Assembly (NCBI RefSeq): GCF_022749515.1
Contig: NZ_CP094242.1
Coordinates: 868,001 to 932,000, forward strand
Source: Morococcus cerebrosus
Lineage (GTDB): Bacteria > Pseudomonadota > Gammaproteobacteria > Burkholderiales > Neisseriaceae
Reading direction: 5' to 3'
Length of the DNA stretch: 64,000 nt
This document shows, one piece after another, positions 29,102 to 37,813 of the stretch. The notes beneath the pieces are model-generated. The model searched no databases. It was given only the letters and a program-made list of their open reading frames with translations, and had not been told where the DNA came from. A program made the position numbers and the translations under genes. Within the stretch, counting starts at the first letter, position 1. The number at the start of each line of letters is the position of its first letter.

Positions 29102-29171
29102 CAAGTGGCACATAATAAAAAGGTCGTCTGAAAACCGTGAATCTGTTTTCAGACGACCTTTGTTTCATTTC

Positions 29172-29254
29172 AGCAAGCGTAGGTTGGGTCAAGACCCAAC
29201 AAAACCGTTAAATTTCACAACATGTTGGGTTTGCAACCCAACCTACATTTTGCT
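29172..29254. repeat. 83-bp palindromic repeat, copy 2
   Basis: A near-identical direct copy of 29019-29101; a DUS hairpin (29118-29161) lies between them. Degenerate relatives are at about 35030-35107, 39338-39396 and 42102-42140. Confidence 0.8.
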
Positions 29255-29314
29255 GTCCCTCATATCAAATATTCTCTTATTTTAGCACCTCACCAAAAAT
29301 TTTCGGAATAAATA

Positions 29315-29345
29315 TTGACTTTAACCTTAGGTCAAAGTTTATGAT
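29315..29345 (+). promoter_or_regulatory. MerR-type promoter of the DUF305 gene
   Basis: TTGACT (29315) and TATGAT (29340) are 19 bp apart, too far for a normal sigma-70 promoter but typical of MerR-family-activated ones. The spacer carries the dyad CTTTAACCTTAGGTCAAAG. This suggests control by a metal- or stress-sensing MerR-type regulator not encoded in the window. Confidence 0.65.
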
Positions 29346-29379
29346 TTGTGCTCCTTCAGTTATCACATAGGCGAAAAAC

Positions 29380-29775
29380 ATGAAAAAACTTATGACTTTT
29401 ATCACACTTAGCGCTATTGCAATTTCAAATTATGCCCAAGCTAATGAACAACCGCATCAAGCACACATGAATATGCCAATGTCGACAGATTCTGCAATGC
29501 AACAAGAATTAATGCAAGGCATGGATCAAATGAATCAAGACATGATGGCAGCTGCGCAATATAAAGATCCTGATGTTGCTTTTGCAGCAGGTATGTTGCC
29601 ACACCATATTGGCGCAGTAAAAATGGCGGAAGTTGAATTAAAATACGGAAAGGATCCTGAAATGCGTAAGCTTGCTGAGGATATTATTAACGCACAACAA
29701 GCGGAAATTGAACAAATGCAAAAATGGCTTAAAGCACACAACAAAAAAGCAAGCCGTAGCCTGCATCCCCGCTAA
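29380..29775 (+). CDS. DUF305 family periplasmic protein, probably metal-related
   Basis: 131 residues with an N-terminal signal peptide (MKKLMTFITLSAIAISNYAQA). The mature part is Met/His-rich (HQAHMNMPMSTDSAMQQELMQGMDQM) followed by the DUF305 core FAAGMLPHHIGAVKMAEVELKYG and AEIEQMQKWLKAHN. DUF305 proteins such as CopM are linked to copper tolerance and have ferritin-like helices. The MerR-type promoter upstream fits metal induction. The last residues (KASRSLHPR) are encoded by a GCAAGCCGTAG repeat, so an insertion probably replaced the original end. The gene is AT-rich and may be acquired. Confidence 0.8.
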   Translation: MKKLMTFITLSAIAISNYAQANEQPHQAHMNMPMSTDSAMQQELMQGMDQMNQDMMAAAQYKDPDVAFAAGMLPHHIGAVKMAEVELKYGKDPEMRKLAEDIINAQQAEIEQMQKWLKAHNKKASRSLHPR

Positions 29776-29936
29776 CCGCGTTCGTGGCTGCGCCACACAC
29801 CCCACCTGAGGATGGCACAAACTTTAAAACCAAGGTGTAGGGTGTGTGCGGTACGCACGCACGCGTTCTTTGTCGTTCAAACCATTGTTTCAAACTTTCA
29901 GACGGCCTCAAACGTCGTCCGAAAACCTCTAGCATA

Positions 29937-29980
29937 AAGGTCGTCTGAAAACTGATTTGGCGTTTTCAGACGACCTTTTG
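29937..29980 (-). terminator. DUS inverted-repeat terminator after the MFS gene
   Basis: Facing DUS with flanking A and T runs lie downstream of the minus-strand transporter stop. Just upstream, at about 29897-29909, is an AG-type DUS (complement AGGCCGTCTGAA). Confidence 0.7.
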
Positions 29981-30007
29981 CTGATTTTAGGCTGTCGATA
30001 CAGTTAT

Positions 30008-31327
30008 TTAAGAGCTAATTTCCTCCAGCGTCCTGCCTTTCGTTTCTTCGCCTAAAGCCAAAATTACCAATACAATCAGCATCATCACGCCGGCGAACAT
30101 CATGAATATATTGCCGAATCCGCCGCTGCCGCCAATCATCGCGGCAACCGCCATCGGTGCAAGAATGCCGCCCGCCCGTCCGATTGCGCCTGCCCAGCCG
30201 GAGGCGAAGGCACGGAAGCGGAGAGGGTAGAGTTCGGGTGTGTAGGTGTATAAAACGCCCCATGCGCCGAGGTTGAAGAACGACATCAGGCTGCCCCACG
30301 CCATGACTTCGGCGGCGCTGCTGCTTTGCCCGAAAAACCACGCGCAGACGGCGCAGGCGGCGAGAAAGCCCGCCAAAGTCGCTTTACGCCCGATTTTTTC
30401 CACCAATGCCGCCGCCGCGATGTAGCCGGGCAGTTGCGCGACTATCATCACCAGCACATATTCAAAGGTTTTGACCACCGTATTGCCTTGTTCGACCAAG
30501 AGTTTCGGCAGCCAAGTAAAAATGCCGTAATAGGAAAAGACGATGCCGAACCAAACCAGCCAAAGCATCAGCGTGCGTCGTGCGAAAGGCTGTTGCCATA
30601 GTTGCATAAAACGGATGCGCTGTTTTTCCTGTTGCGGCGGTGCTACGGCTGTTGTGGCGGGCGTAATCCCCGCTTCCTCTTCCAAGCGGCTGACCAGCCG
30701 GTGCGCCTCGTCGGTTTTGCCTTGCGAGAGGAGGTAGGGTACGGATTCAGGGATGAATTTCAACACCAGAGGGATATACACAATCGGCAACGCGCCGATT
30801 AAAAACGCGCTGTGCCAGCCGAATTTTGGGATAAAGAAATAGGAAGCGAGTGCGGCGGCAAGCCAGCCCAAGCCCCAAAAACTTTCCAGCAACACGATGA
30901 ACCGACCGCGTACTTTCGGCGGGGCGTATTCGCTGACCAATGACACCGCGACAGGGAGCTGTCCGCCCAGTCCTACGCCGACAAAGAAGCGGCAGGTAAG
31001 TAGTGTTGCAATGTCAGGTGCAAAGGCGCATAGGCCTGTCGCCGTGCTGTACACTGCCATGGTCGCGGCAAATACGGTTTTCCTGCCGAAGCGGTCTGCC
31101 AGCCAGCCGCTCGCTACCGCCCCCAGTGCCATGCCGATAAAGGCGATGCTGACTATCCAGCCCAGTTGCGCCGGCTGCAAACCCCATTCTTTGCCCAATG
31201 CGGGCAATATAAACGACACGATGCCGGTATCCATTGCGTCAAACAGCCAGCCGATGCCGACCAATACCAATAATTTGTAGTGGAACCTGCCCGGCGGCAA
31301 TGCTTGCAGGCGGGAAAGAATGTCCAT
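30008..31327 (-). CDS. MFS transporter (sugar/aromatic acid porter type)
   Basis: 439 residues from MDILSRLQALPPGRFHYKL behind AAGGAGA; the open frame upstream is noncoding. Twelve hydrophobic segments are readable. Loop 2-3 has the MFS motif SGWLADRFGRKTV, segment 4-5 has SEYAPPKVRGRF, and loop 8-9 has VEKIGRKATLAG. The N-terminal LFDAMDTGIVSFILPAL (Asp in TM1) is typical of the aromatic acid/metabolite:H+ symporter branch related to niacin and benzoate transporters. Substrate unknown. It ends GEETKGRTLEEISS, a common MFS tail. Confidence 0.88.
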   Translation of the reverse strand: MDILSRLQALPPGRFHYKLLVLVGIGWLFDAMDTGIVSFILPALGKEWGLQPAQLGWIVSIAFIGMALGAVASGWLADRFGRKTVFAATMAVYSTATGLCAFAPDIATLLTCRFFVGVGLGGQLPVAVSLVSEYAPPKVRGRFIVLLESFWGLGWLAAALASYFFIPKFGWHSAFLIGALPIVYIPLVLKFIPESVPYLLSQGKTDEAHRLVSRLEEEAGITPATTAVAPPQQEKQRIRFMQLWQQPFARRTLMLWLVWFGIVFSYYGIFTWLPKLLVEQGNTVVKTFEYVLVMIVAQLPGYIAAAALVEKIGRKATLAGFLAACAVCAWFFGQSSSAAEVMAWGSLMSFFNLGAWGVLYTYTPELYPLRFRAFASGWAGAIGRAGGILAPMAVAAMIGGSGGFGNIFMMFAGVMMLIVLVILALGEETKGRTLEEISS

Positions 31328-31404
31328 CTTGATTCTCCTTTGGGGTTTTGAGGAAGTATATATAGCAGATTCGCTTGATTTTTGATACGGTATTTGCCGG
31401 CGGC

Positions 31405-31511
31405 CGTCATTCCCGCGCAGGCGGAAAACCGTCGAAAACTTTGAACAACAGATGTTTGAAAAACGGTTGCCGAAATTCAAAAGTGGATTCCTGTCTGAGC
31501 GGGAATGACGG
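31405..31511. repeat. neisserial intergenic mosaic element flanked by dRS3-like repeats
   Basis: ATTCCCGCGCAGGCGGAAAA (31409) and ATTCCTGTCTGAGCGGGAAT (31487) follow the dRS3 pattern ATTCCC-N8-GGGAAT with small changes and enclose about 58 bp of RS-type sequence. Such units are typical of Neisseria and promote recombination. The rest of 31328-31640 holds no gene. Confidence 0.7.
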
Positions 31512-31609
31512 CATGGATGCTTTTGATTTGGTCTTACATTAGAGTTTTTGCGAAATTGGGTGTTACCGGAAAGCAGACCCGGTGCTTGAGCGTGTACTGA
31601 AAACGTTTG

Positions 31610-31640
31610 AGGCCGTCTGAAAATTTTCAGACGGCCTTTT
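31610..31640 (-). terminator. AG-type DUS palindrome terminator
   Basis: AGGCCGTCTGAAAA faces its complement directly after the osmoprotectant ATPase stop. The spelling is AGGCC, not the AGGTC used by most terminators here. Confidence 0.8.
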
Positions 31641-32495
31641 CTAAACATCCATACCGTTTTGTGCACAATGCTCCCTTACCCGCGCTTTGCCGTCCGCGTC
31701 CAAACGGCGGTAAAGATTGATGACTTCCTCGGCGGAGGTGGTGTTTTCCGGCTGCGCCGTGCCAAACAGGGAGCGCACATAATCATCCGCCGGATGGTTT
31801 TGAATATCCTGCGGCGTATCGACCTGCACCAGCCTGCCTTGGTGCATCACGCCGATGCGGCAGGCGAGTTTGGCGGCTTCGTTCATGTCGTGGGTAACGA
31901 AAACGATGGTGGTGCCGAGTTTTTTGTGAATCAACGACACGGTTTCTTGAAGGGAAGCACGGGCGAGCGGGTCGAGGGCGGAAAAGGGTTCGTCCATCAA
32001 CAAGATGTCGGGTTTGGCGGCGATGGCGCGCAGGATGCCGATGCGTTGCTGTTCGCCGCCGGAGAGTTCGTGCGGATAGCGGTTTAGGTAGGTTTCGGGC
32101 GGCATACCGACCAGCTCGAGCAGTTCGTTCACGCGCGATGTGCGCTTCGGTTTGTCCCAGCCCAAAATATCGGGCATCAGCTCGATGTTTTGCCGAACGG
32201 TCATGGTCGGGAACAGGGCGATTTGTTGCAGCACATAGCCGATGCGGTGGCGCAGCCCGCGGATGTCGTAATCTTTGATACGCCTGCCGTTGAAATAAAC
32301 ATCGCCGTCGGTCGGCTCGGTCAGCGCGTTAATCATGCGCAGCGTGGTCGATTTGCCGCTGCCCGAACCGCCCACCAACACGAAAAACTCGCCTTGATAA
32401 ATGGTCAGATTCAGTTCGTTCACAGCGGTGTGGTTGTCGTAGCGTTTGCTGACGTTTTTGAATTCGATCAGCGGGGTATGTTCAGGCTGCATCAT
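31641..32495 (-). CDS. osmoprotectant (glycine betaine/choline-type) ABC transporter ATP-binding protein
   Basis: 284 residues from MMQPEHTPLIEFKNVSKRY. Walker A is VGGSGSGKSTTLRMINAL (~37-54), Q-loop YVLQQIALFPTMTVRQNIELM, signature ELSGGEQQRIGILRA and Walker B ILLMDEPFSALDP. The Q-loop and start resemble OpuCA/OpuBA. The matching permease/binding-protein fusion is at 42672-44201, about 10 kb away. The gene starts inside the last codons of the NmrA-like gene (14-bp overlap), implying translational coupling. Confidence 0.87.
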   Translation of the reverse strand: MMQPEHTPLIEFKNVSKRYDNHTAVNELNLTIYQGEFFVLVGGSGSGKSTTLRMINALTEPTDGDVYFNGRRIKDYDIRGLRHRIGYVLQQIALFPTMTVRQNIELMPDILGWDKPKRTSRVNELLELVGMPPETYLNRYPHELSGGEQQRIGILRAIAAKPDILLMDEPFSALDPLARASLQETVSLIHKKLGTTIVFVTHDMNEAAKLACRIGVMHQGRLVQVDTPQDIQNHPADDYVRSLFGTAQPENTTSAEEVINLYRRLDADGKARVREHCAQNGMDV

Positions 32496-33345
32496 AAATA
32501 TCCTTTGCAACTTCGACAAAACGGCGCGGCTCATGTTCCAATAATTTCGGCAGGTCGTCTGAAGCGGTGGCAAGTTCGCCTTTGGCAATGGCGGTGTAGG
32601 TGGAAACCCATGCTTCAATCTGCCAGTCGGGCGTATCAGGGTACGCGGCTTTGCGGCTGGCAAAGGCTTCTTCCATGGTTTCATTGTGGTAGCGGTGCGG
32701 TTTACCGGTGATTTTGGTTAGGACGGCGGCTATTTCAGTAAAACTTAATGATTGGGAACCTGTCAGCGTGTAGGTTTGATTATCGTGGCGGTGGTTGCCG
32801 CATGCGATGTCGGCGATGACGTTTGCCGCCGCTTGGGCAACATCGCGCTGCGAAACGCAGGCAACGCGCCCATCGTCGGCAGGGCCCGCGATGATGCCGT
32901 CTGCGTTGACAATCGTTGCCATCATCTCGCTGTAAAAATTGTCGCGCAGAAAGGTGTAACGCATATTTGTTTGCCGGATCGCATTTTCGGTAACCGCATG
33001 GGTGCGCGCCAGCGTGAAGGTGCTGTCCAACGCCGCCTGTGCAAAAGAGAGATAAACCATATGTTGCACGCCCGCTTCCGAAGCAGCCTGCACCAAAGTC
33101 AAATGCTCTTGTTCGCGCGTCGGGCTCTCGGCAGCGGACACCATAAACAGCACGTCCACCCCGTTTAACGCCTGCTTGGCAAGCTCCAAATCGTCATAGG
33201 CAAACCGCCGCGCTTCGCAGTTCGGCAGGGCGGGCGCTTTGGTGGGGTTGCGCAGCGGCAGAATCAGCGGCAGTCCGCGTGTGTTCAGATGACGGGCGAC
33301 CATGCCGCCGATGTTGCCGCTGGCGCCGGTGATGGCGATGTTCAT
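32482..33345 (-). CDS. NmrA-like NAD(P)-binding oxidoreductase
   Basis: 287 residues of the atypical SDR / NmrA family. The N-terminal nucleotide motif is MNIAITGASGNIGGMVARHL, followed by DVLFMVSAAESPTREQEH, AGVQHMVYLSF and YTFLRDNFYSEMM. The form is close to QorB-like quinone reductases and redox-sensing regulators; it lacks the classic YxxxK. The substrate is not predictable. Its 3' end overlaps the start of the osmoprotectant ATPase gene. Confidence 0.83.
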   Translation of the reverse strand: MNIAITGASGNIGGMVARHLNTRGLPLILPLRNPTKAPALPNCEARRFAYDDLELAKQALNGVDVLFMVSAAESPTREQEHLTLVQAASEAGVQHMVYLSFAQAALDSTFTLARTHAVTENAIRQTNMRYTFLRDNFYSEMMATIVNADGIIAGPADDGRVACVSQRDVAQAAANVIADIACGNHRHDNQTYTLTGSQSLSFTEIAAVLTKITGKPHRYHNETMEEAFASRKAAYPDTPDWQIEAWVSTYTAIAKGELATASDDLPKLLEHEPRRFVEVAKDIYDAA

Positions 33346-33451
33346 GGGGAACTCCTTGGGAAGTGGAGAGAAATAATAGGGGAAGGGTAGCTGAAAAAGA
33401 GGCTTTAGGGTAGACGGGTTTTCAGACGACCTTTTAGAAGTAGTAAAGGTC

Positions 33452-33487
33452 GTCTGAAAACCGATATGAAGATTTTTCAGACGACCT
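33452..33487 (-). terminator. DUS inverted-repeat terminator of the hydrolase gene
   Basis: AGGTCGTCTGAAAA and its complement enclose a short loop just past the stop at 33502. A further DUS complement stands at 33420. Confidence 0.65.
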
Positions 33488-33501
33488 TCGAATCACAGAA
33501 C

Positions 33502-34482
33502 TCATTTCTCCCGTTTCTGCTGCATCAGCCAGTCACGGGCGGGTTCGAGCAGGTAGGCATAATCAAACGAATACATATGCTCCGCGCCTTTGTTGGCGGT
33601 GTTTGCGGGAATTACTGTATTCGGCGTGAAGCGGATGAAGTTGATGCGTCTGCCTTGGGCAAGTATTTGTTGGACTTTTGCGTTTTGTTCGGACTGCGGC
33701 AGTTTGGCGGAAAACTCGGTTTCGGCGTAGGCGACTTTGTTTTGTCGCAGCATTTCGCCGACTTGCGCCATGCCTGCCGATGCCTTAGGGTCTCCGGCAG
33801 AAACGGTGTAGATGAATTTCGCCCGCGTTAACGGTTTCAACACGTTGATGTCCCATTGGCTGCCGACGAACATGGAAGCGGCAAAAAGATTCGGCTCAAT
33901 GCTGTTGAGATAAAAGGAAATCATGCCACCCATGGATTGGCCCGTGGTGTAAACACGGTCGGGGTCAATCGGTTTTTCAGCCATCAGGCTTCTGACAAGG
34001 CGCAGGGTCATGCCGACTTCGTTCGTGGTTTGCCATTGGTCGTTTACCGCCGTTTCGGTGTAGGACGGCACGAGGACGAACGCGGGGTGTTTCGCCTGCG
34101 CTTCGTCGGTAGCCCAAATAATGCCGCCGTAGCCCTGCATCAGCGGGGCTTTCACGCCTTTGCCTGCGGTGCTGGCATCAGCGATGAACATCACCAGCGA
34201 GTATTTGCGGCCGGGTTCGAGGTTTTTCGGCGTGTAGAGGTTGTACTGCATTTCTTTACCCGTTTGCGGGTCTTTGAAGGTCAGCACTTCAAAACGCGGG
34301 GCGATTTGCTCGCGCAGGGCGAGCAGGCGGCTGTCGTAGGCTTTGTCCGCTCCGCCATACTGTTTGTCCCAAGCGGGATTTTGTGTGCTTTGGGCGGCGG
34401 GGCTGTTTTCAGCGGTGTTTTGCGTGGCGGTGCAGGCTGCCAGCAGCAGGCCGGCGGCGATGACGGTGGCGGTTTTTTTCAT
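33502..34482 (-). CDS. alpha/beta-hydrolase lipoprotein (esterase/peptidase-like)
   Basis: 326 residues with lipobox LLAAC (MKKTATVIAAGLLLAAC), so lipid-anchored. The hydrolase domain has VYTTGQSMGGMISFYLN with the nucleophile Ser in GQSMGG (~200), ASMFVGSQWD, and a candidate catalytic His in KGAEHMYSFDYAYL near the C-terminus. A poly-Ala/Asn/Gln linker follows the lipobox. It resembles secreted feruloyl-esterase-like or prolyl-peptidase-like hydrolases. Substrate unknown; location likely periplasmic or surface. Confidence 0.8.
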   Translation of the reverse strand: MKKTATVIAAGLLLAACTATQNTAENSPAAQSTQNPAWDKQYGGADKAYDSRLLALREQIAPRFEVLTFKDPQTGKEMQYNLYTPKNLEPGRKYSLVMFIADASTAGKGVKAPLMQGYGGIIWATDEAQAKHPAFVLVPSYTETAVNDQWQTTNEVGMTLRLVRSLMAEKPIDPDRVYTTGQSMGGMISFYLNSIEPNLFAASMFVGSQWDINVLKPLTRAKFIYTVSAGDPKASAGMAQVGEMLRQNKVAYAETEFSAKLPQSEQNAKVQQILAQGRRINFIRFTPNTVIPANTANKGAEHMYSFDYAYLLEPARDWLMQQKREK

Positions 34483-34514
34483 GAGATTACTCCTTAAAAG
34501 GTTGAGGGAAACAG

Positions 34515-34961
34515 TTAATTTGCTTTCACGCCCAAGCGGTTCAGCGCGTCAATGGCAGGCTGGGAAACATGGTCGCCACGTGCGACGGATTTCTGATACC
34601 AGCGCACGGCCTGGGTCATGTCTTTTGCCGTGCCGATACCGTTTTCGTAGCAATAGCCCAGCCAGTATTGCCCCGTGATGTCGCCCGCTGCGGCAGCCTG
34701 CGTGAAGTAGGCGAAAGCGGTTTGTGCATTTTTGGCGACGCCTTCGCCGTTCAGATACATCAGTCCCAGATAACGCGGCGCTTTCATATGCCCCGCCTGC
34801 TGCGCCTGCTCAAAGTAGGGCTTGGCGTGTCGGTAATCCTGTTTTTGATACAGGACGATGCCTTCGTCCAGCAGGGCTTTCGCCTGCTCGTTATGATGCG
34901 GAACGGCAGAACAGGCGGCCAGAAGGGCGGTAGCGGCAAGCGCGGATAGTTTGGATTTCAT
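34515..34961 (-). CDS. Sel1-repeat lipoprotein
   Basis: 148 residues with lipobox LLAAC (MKSKLSALAATALLAAC). Two to three Sel1/TPR-like repeats follow: APRYLGLMYLNGEGVAKNAQTAFAYFTQAAAAGD and GQYWLGYCYENGIGTAKDMTQAVRWYQKSVARGD. Sel1 proteins mediate protein-protein contacts in the envelope. It lies 32 bp upstream of the hydrolase lipoprotein gene on the same strand, so the two probably form an operon. Confidence 0.85.
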   Translation of the reverse strand: MKSKLSALAATALLAACSAVPHHNEQAKALLDEGIVLYQKQDYRHAKPYFEQAQQAGHMKAPRYLGLMYLNGEGVAKNAQTAFAYFTQAAAAGDITGQYWLGYCYENGIGTAKDMTQAVRWYQKSVARGDHVSQPAIDALNRLGVKAN

Positions 34962-35269
34962 GGGTGTTTCCTTAAAGTGAGGGAAATGGGGATTTTAGGA
35001 ATATCATGCGGTTACAGCAAGCGGCGGGGTGCAACAGGCGTAAATTGCGTCGAGATCCAACAAAACCGTTTAATTTTTCTAAAACGTTGGGTTTATCAAC
35101 CCAGCCTACTTGTTTGGGAGGCGAAATTGTCTAAGTCACCGTCAGATTGGCTGTAAAGGTCGTCTGAAAAGTAAAAAAGCAGTCCGCAACTTCATTTTGA
35201 AGGTGCGGACTGCTTTTGTTTGGACTCAGTTAAGGTTGTGCTTTCAAGCTGCCTTGCATCTACGACCGT
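34962..35269. other. intergenic region with a degenerate palindromic repeat, DUS and hairpin
   Basis: No gene seen. It holds a decayed relative of the 83-bp repeat (about 35030-35107), one DUS (35157) and the strong hairpin listed separately. Confidence 0.6.
35174..35217 (-). terminator. long hairpin terminator
   Basis: AAAAGCAGTCCGCAACTTC pairs with its near-perfect complement around a 5-nt loop; T run on either strand. It is probably the terminator of the ferric-reductase-like gene. Confidence 0.75.
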
Positions 35270-36559
35270 TTAGCGGAATTCAAACAACTCCAAATGTTGC
35301 GACCGCGTTTTTAGGCTGCCTGAGATGCTGCGAGTGAAATTGCGGTTGCCACAAAGCCATAGGCTGCGGTTTGCACTGTCGCGGACAGTCTGCCCGATAT
35401 GTTCGGCGGTGAGCCTTTGGGTTTCGGAGGGGATATAGTGGAAATTGACATTGGCTTGTTGTGCTAAATTTTGCCAGTGGGCGAGCGTTTCGGCAGGTAG
35501 GTTTCTATCGGCATGAAACCAGTCTATTGGCTGGGTGGCGGGCTGTTTGGCCAGTTCATTGAGTCGTGCGAGAAATGGGGTAAAACCGATACCGTTGCTG
35601 ACCCAGATTTGCGCTTGTCCATCGGAAAAGTCGAATCGTCCGTATGCGCCGTCGATTTGCACGGTGTCGCCGATATTCAGGCGCTGCGGCAGGCGGCGGG
35701 TGTAGTCGCCCAAGTCTTTGATCACGAGCGTGAGCTGTTGGTTATCAGGCTGCCAGTCGGAGGCGATGGTAAAGGGGTGGCTTTCTCCGTGTGCGCGTAA
35801 AAAGAGGAATTGTCCTGCGCGGTGTCCTTGCCATTTCGGGGTGTTCAGGGTCAGGGAGAGCAGATTGCCGTTTTGATTTAGGGCGGATACGGTGGCGTTT
35901 TGCGGATTGCCGATGCGCTTGAACAGGGCAATCAGCGAGCAGGCGATGCCTGCAAGTAAGGCTGCGATGAGCAGCCATCCCAGCGGTTGCGACCAATAGG
36001 CAAAATTTGCCAGTACGATGGTGTGCCACACGAGCGCGAGATAAACGGGGACGATAAGTATGTGGAGTTTGGCAAACCAGCGGTAGGGTATACGTTTGAT
36101 GAGGGCGGCGACAAGCAGGACGATGGCGACATAAAAAGCAATTTCGCCAACTTCTTCGGCAAAGTGGCGTTGGGTAGCCAGCCAATCTTTTAACGTCAAT
36201 ATTTCCTGCATCGGCGGGCGTGGCGGACGTTTTCCGTCAATCAGACCAAGTTCGATAAGCCATTTGGGGAATTGTTTGCAGGTCCAATGTAGGATGCTGC
36301 CTGAAAGGGCAATGATGCCGAGCCATTTGTGCAGGCGGTACATTTTGTCCAGCCCGCCGAGCGGCGTTTCCAGCATTTTGGGACGCACGGCAAGTATCAG
36401 ACAGCCACTCATGGCCAGTATGCTGATGGTGCCAGTTAGTTGCAGCAATAGGTTGCGTACCGGAAATACGCCCCACTGGTCTGGAAATGATGTAGCAAGC
36501 AGCCATAAAGCGAATATGCCGCCGAAAAATATGGCTAGGGTAAATTTAATGTTTTTCAT
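35270..36559 (-). CDS. ferric reductase-like transmembrane protein with FAD/NAD-binding domain
   Basis: 429 residues. Six hydrophobic segments at ~1-210 carry heme-type histidines (YRLHKWLGIIALSGSILHW, AKLHILIVPVYLALVWHTIVL). The C-terminal half is a ferredoxin reductase-type domain: GQFLFLRAHGESHPFTIAS (FAD), VQIDGAYGRFDF, and SNGIGFTPFLARL (NAD(P)). This is the NOX/FRE superfamily layout: electrons from cytosolic NAD(P)H pass through FAD and hemes to an acceptor across the membrane. The acceptor (ferric iron, oxygen or other) is unknown. Confidence 0.87.
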   Translation of the reverse strand: MKNIKFTLAIFFGGIFALWLLATSFPDQWGVFPVRNLLLQLTGTISILAMSGCLILAVRPKMLETPLGGLDKMYRLHKWLGIIALSGSILHWTCKQFPKWLIELGLIDGKRPPRPPMQEILTLKDWLATQRHFAEEVGEIAFYVAIVLLVAALIKRIPYRWFAKLHILIVPVYLALVWHTIVLANFAYWSQPLGWLLIAALLAGIACSLIALFKRIGNPQNATVSALNQNGNLLSLTLNTPKWQGHRAGQFLFLRAHGESHPFTIASDWQPDNQQLTLVIKDLGDYTRRLPQRLNIGDTVQIDGAYGRFDFSDGQAQIWVSNGIGFTPFLARLNELAKQPATQPIDWFHADRNLPAETLAHWQNLAQQANVNFHYIPSETQRLTAEHIGQTVRDSANRSLWLCGNRNFTRSISGSLKTRSQHLELFEFR

Positions 36560-36679
36560 GGTAGTGGTCCTTACGGATGGGAATATGAAGCGGTCTGCGC
36601 TGTTTGTGGGGATTGTATGTGGGGAAAATTAGATGGAAATTATTGGTGTGGGTCAGGGTGGGAAGGGTTTACCTGTTGA

Positions 36680-36722
36680 GGTCGTCTGAAAAGTTTAAAA
36701 CAACCTGACCTTTTCAGACGAC
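36680..36722 (-). terminator. DUS inverted-repeat terminator
   Basis: Facing DUS lie between the ferric-reductase-like gene and the frameshifted gene; the second DUS arm overlaps the end of the frameshifted gene at 36714. Confidence 0.6.
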
Positions 36723-37792
36723 CTGAAAAGCAGCAACCCGTTTCATTGGCCATGATTCCGTTGTCCAAACGCGTTCAAATTCTTCGGCGAAACCGTGTTG
36801 TGCGGCGTAGGTTTGCAATTGTTGCAGCCAGGTTTTCGGGGCGATGTCGGCGGCGGCGCGGGTGGTGTGCAGCAGGTAGGGGCGGGTATCGAAAGCTTGG
36901 ACGATGTGCTGGCTGACGGCGTTTAAGGCTTGGGGATTGTGGTCGGTTTGTCGGGCGATTTTTTCGTATTGCGACAGGGCGGCGGTTTTTGCGGTTTCGT
37001 GTTCGGCGACGGTTTGCGGGCTGTTTCGGGCGGTGGTAGCTTGGATGGTAATCAGGGGCGGCAGTTGCCCTTCGGTAAGCGCGGCGGCGAGGCGCAGGTG
37101 TCCGTCTAAAATCAGCCAGCGGTCGGACAGGGCGGGAAGTTCGTACACCAAGACGGGCGGCAGTTGGTTTTGCTGTGCGTGTTTGCGCCAATATTTCAGA
37201 CGACTGTCTTCGGCGTAGTGGGTTTCAGTGCGATGAAGCGTTCGGCTTGGGTATAAAAATTGTTGTCCAGTACGTCGAAACGGCTGCCTGAAAACAGCCA
37301 TTGGGCGTAGTTTTCGTCGGTTTCGGGCTGCCCTAAGGCGGTGTCGTGCCAGCATTCGCCCCATTGCGGCGGCAGGGGTTGGGCGGGGCGGTAGTCGAAG
37401 TGCCATTCGCCGATGCCGAGCAGCCCTGCGTTGTGGGTGGCGAGTTGTTCGATGAAATATTTGTTCCAAAACAGGCCTTGCTTTGCGGCGGGTTGGCGGG
37501 CGATGTGTTCGTTTACGCGGCTGCCGATGTGCCCGACGGGTTGGTATGCCTGCCAGCTTTCGGCGTAGCTGCGGATGAGGTAAACGTCGTATAAATCGTG
37601 GCTGAAGAACGACCAGAACATGGGTTCATCGTTGTAAGTCAGGCTGAGGCTGATACCGTCAGGCGTGTGGAGTTTCAGACGACCTTGCGTTTGACGGTCG
37701 ATATGCAGGGCGAGTCTGTTTGGGGAGGTGGGATTATGGGTCAGGTTGCCGCTGTATTGTTCCAGCGCGGCGGTTAGCGATTGGTAGTGCAT
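36714..37792 (-). pseudogene. frameshifted hypothetical protein with a ParB-like C-terminal motif
   Basis: Two overlapping frames make one protein. The 5' frame (37792 to 37196) encodes MHYQSLTAALEQYSGNLT through FNYRP-type and ERFIALKP, then stops at a TGA lying inside a DUS. The 3' frame takes over at about 37221 with THYAEDSRLKYWRKHA and carries LSDRWLILDGHLRLAAAL, like the DGHxRxxA element of ParB/Srx proteins. One extra C in the CCC run at 37220-37222 would restore one frame of about 355 codons. It is either a real single-base deletion or a sequencing error. Function unknown. Confidence 0.75.
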
Positions 37793-37813
37793 GGGGTGTC
37801 CTTTGTGAGGCGT

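Noticed and set aside
29019..29285. ORF reading SKRRLGQDPTK across the 83-bp repeats
   Set aside because: It is the repeat read twice; no start signal or family.
31328..31666. N-terminal extension of the MFS transporter frame
   Set aside because: It covers the dRS3 repeat element; AAGGAGA directly before MDILSRL sets the true start.
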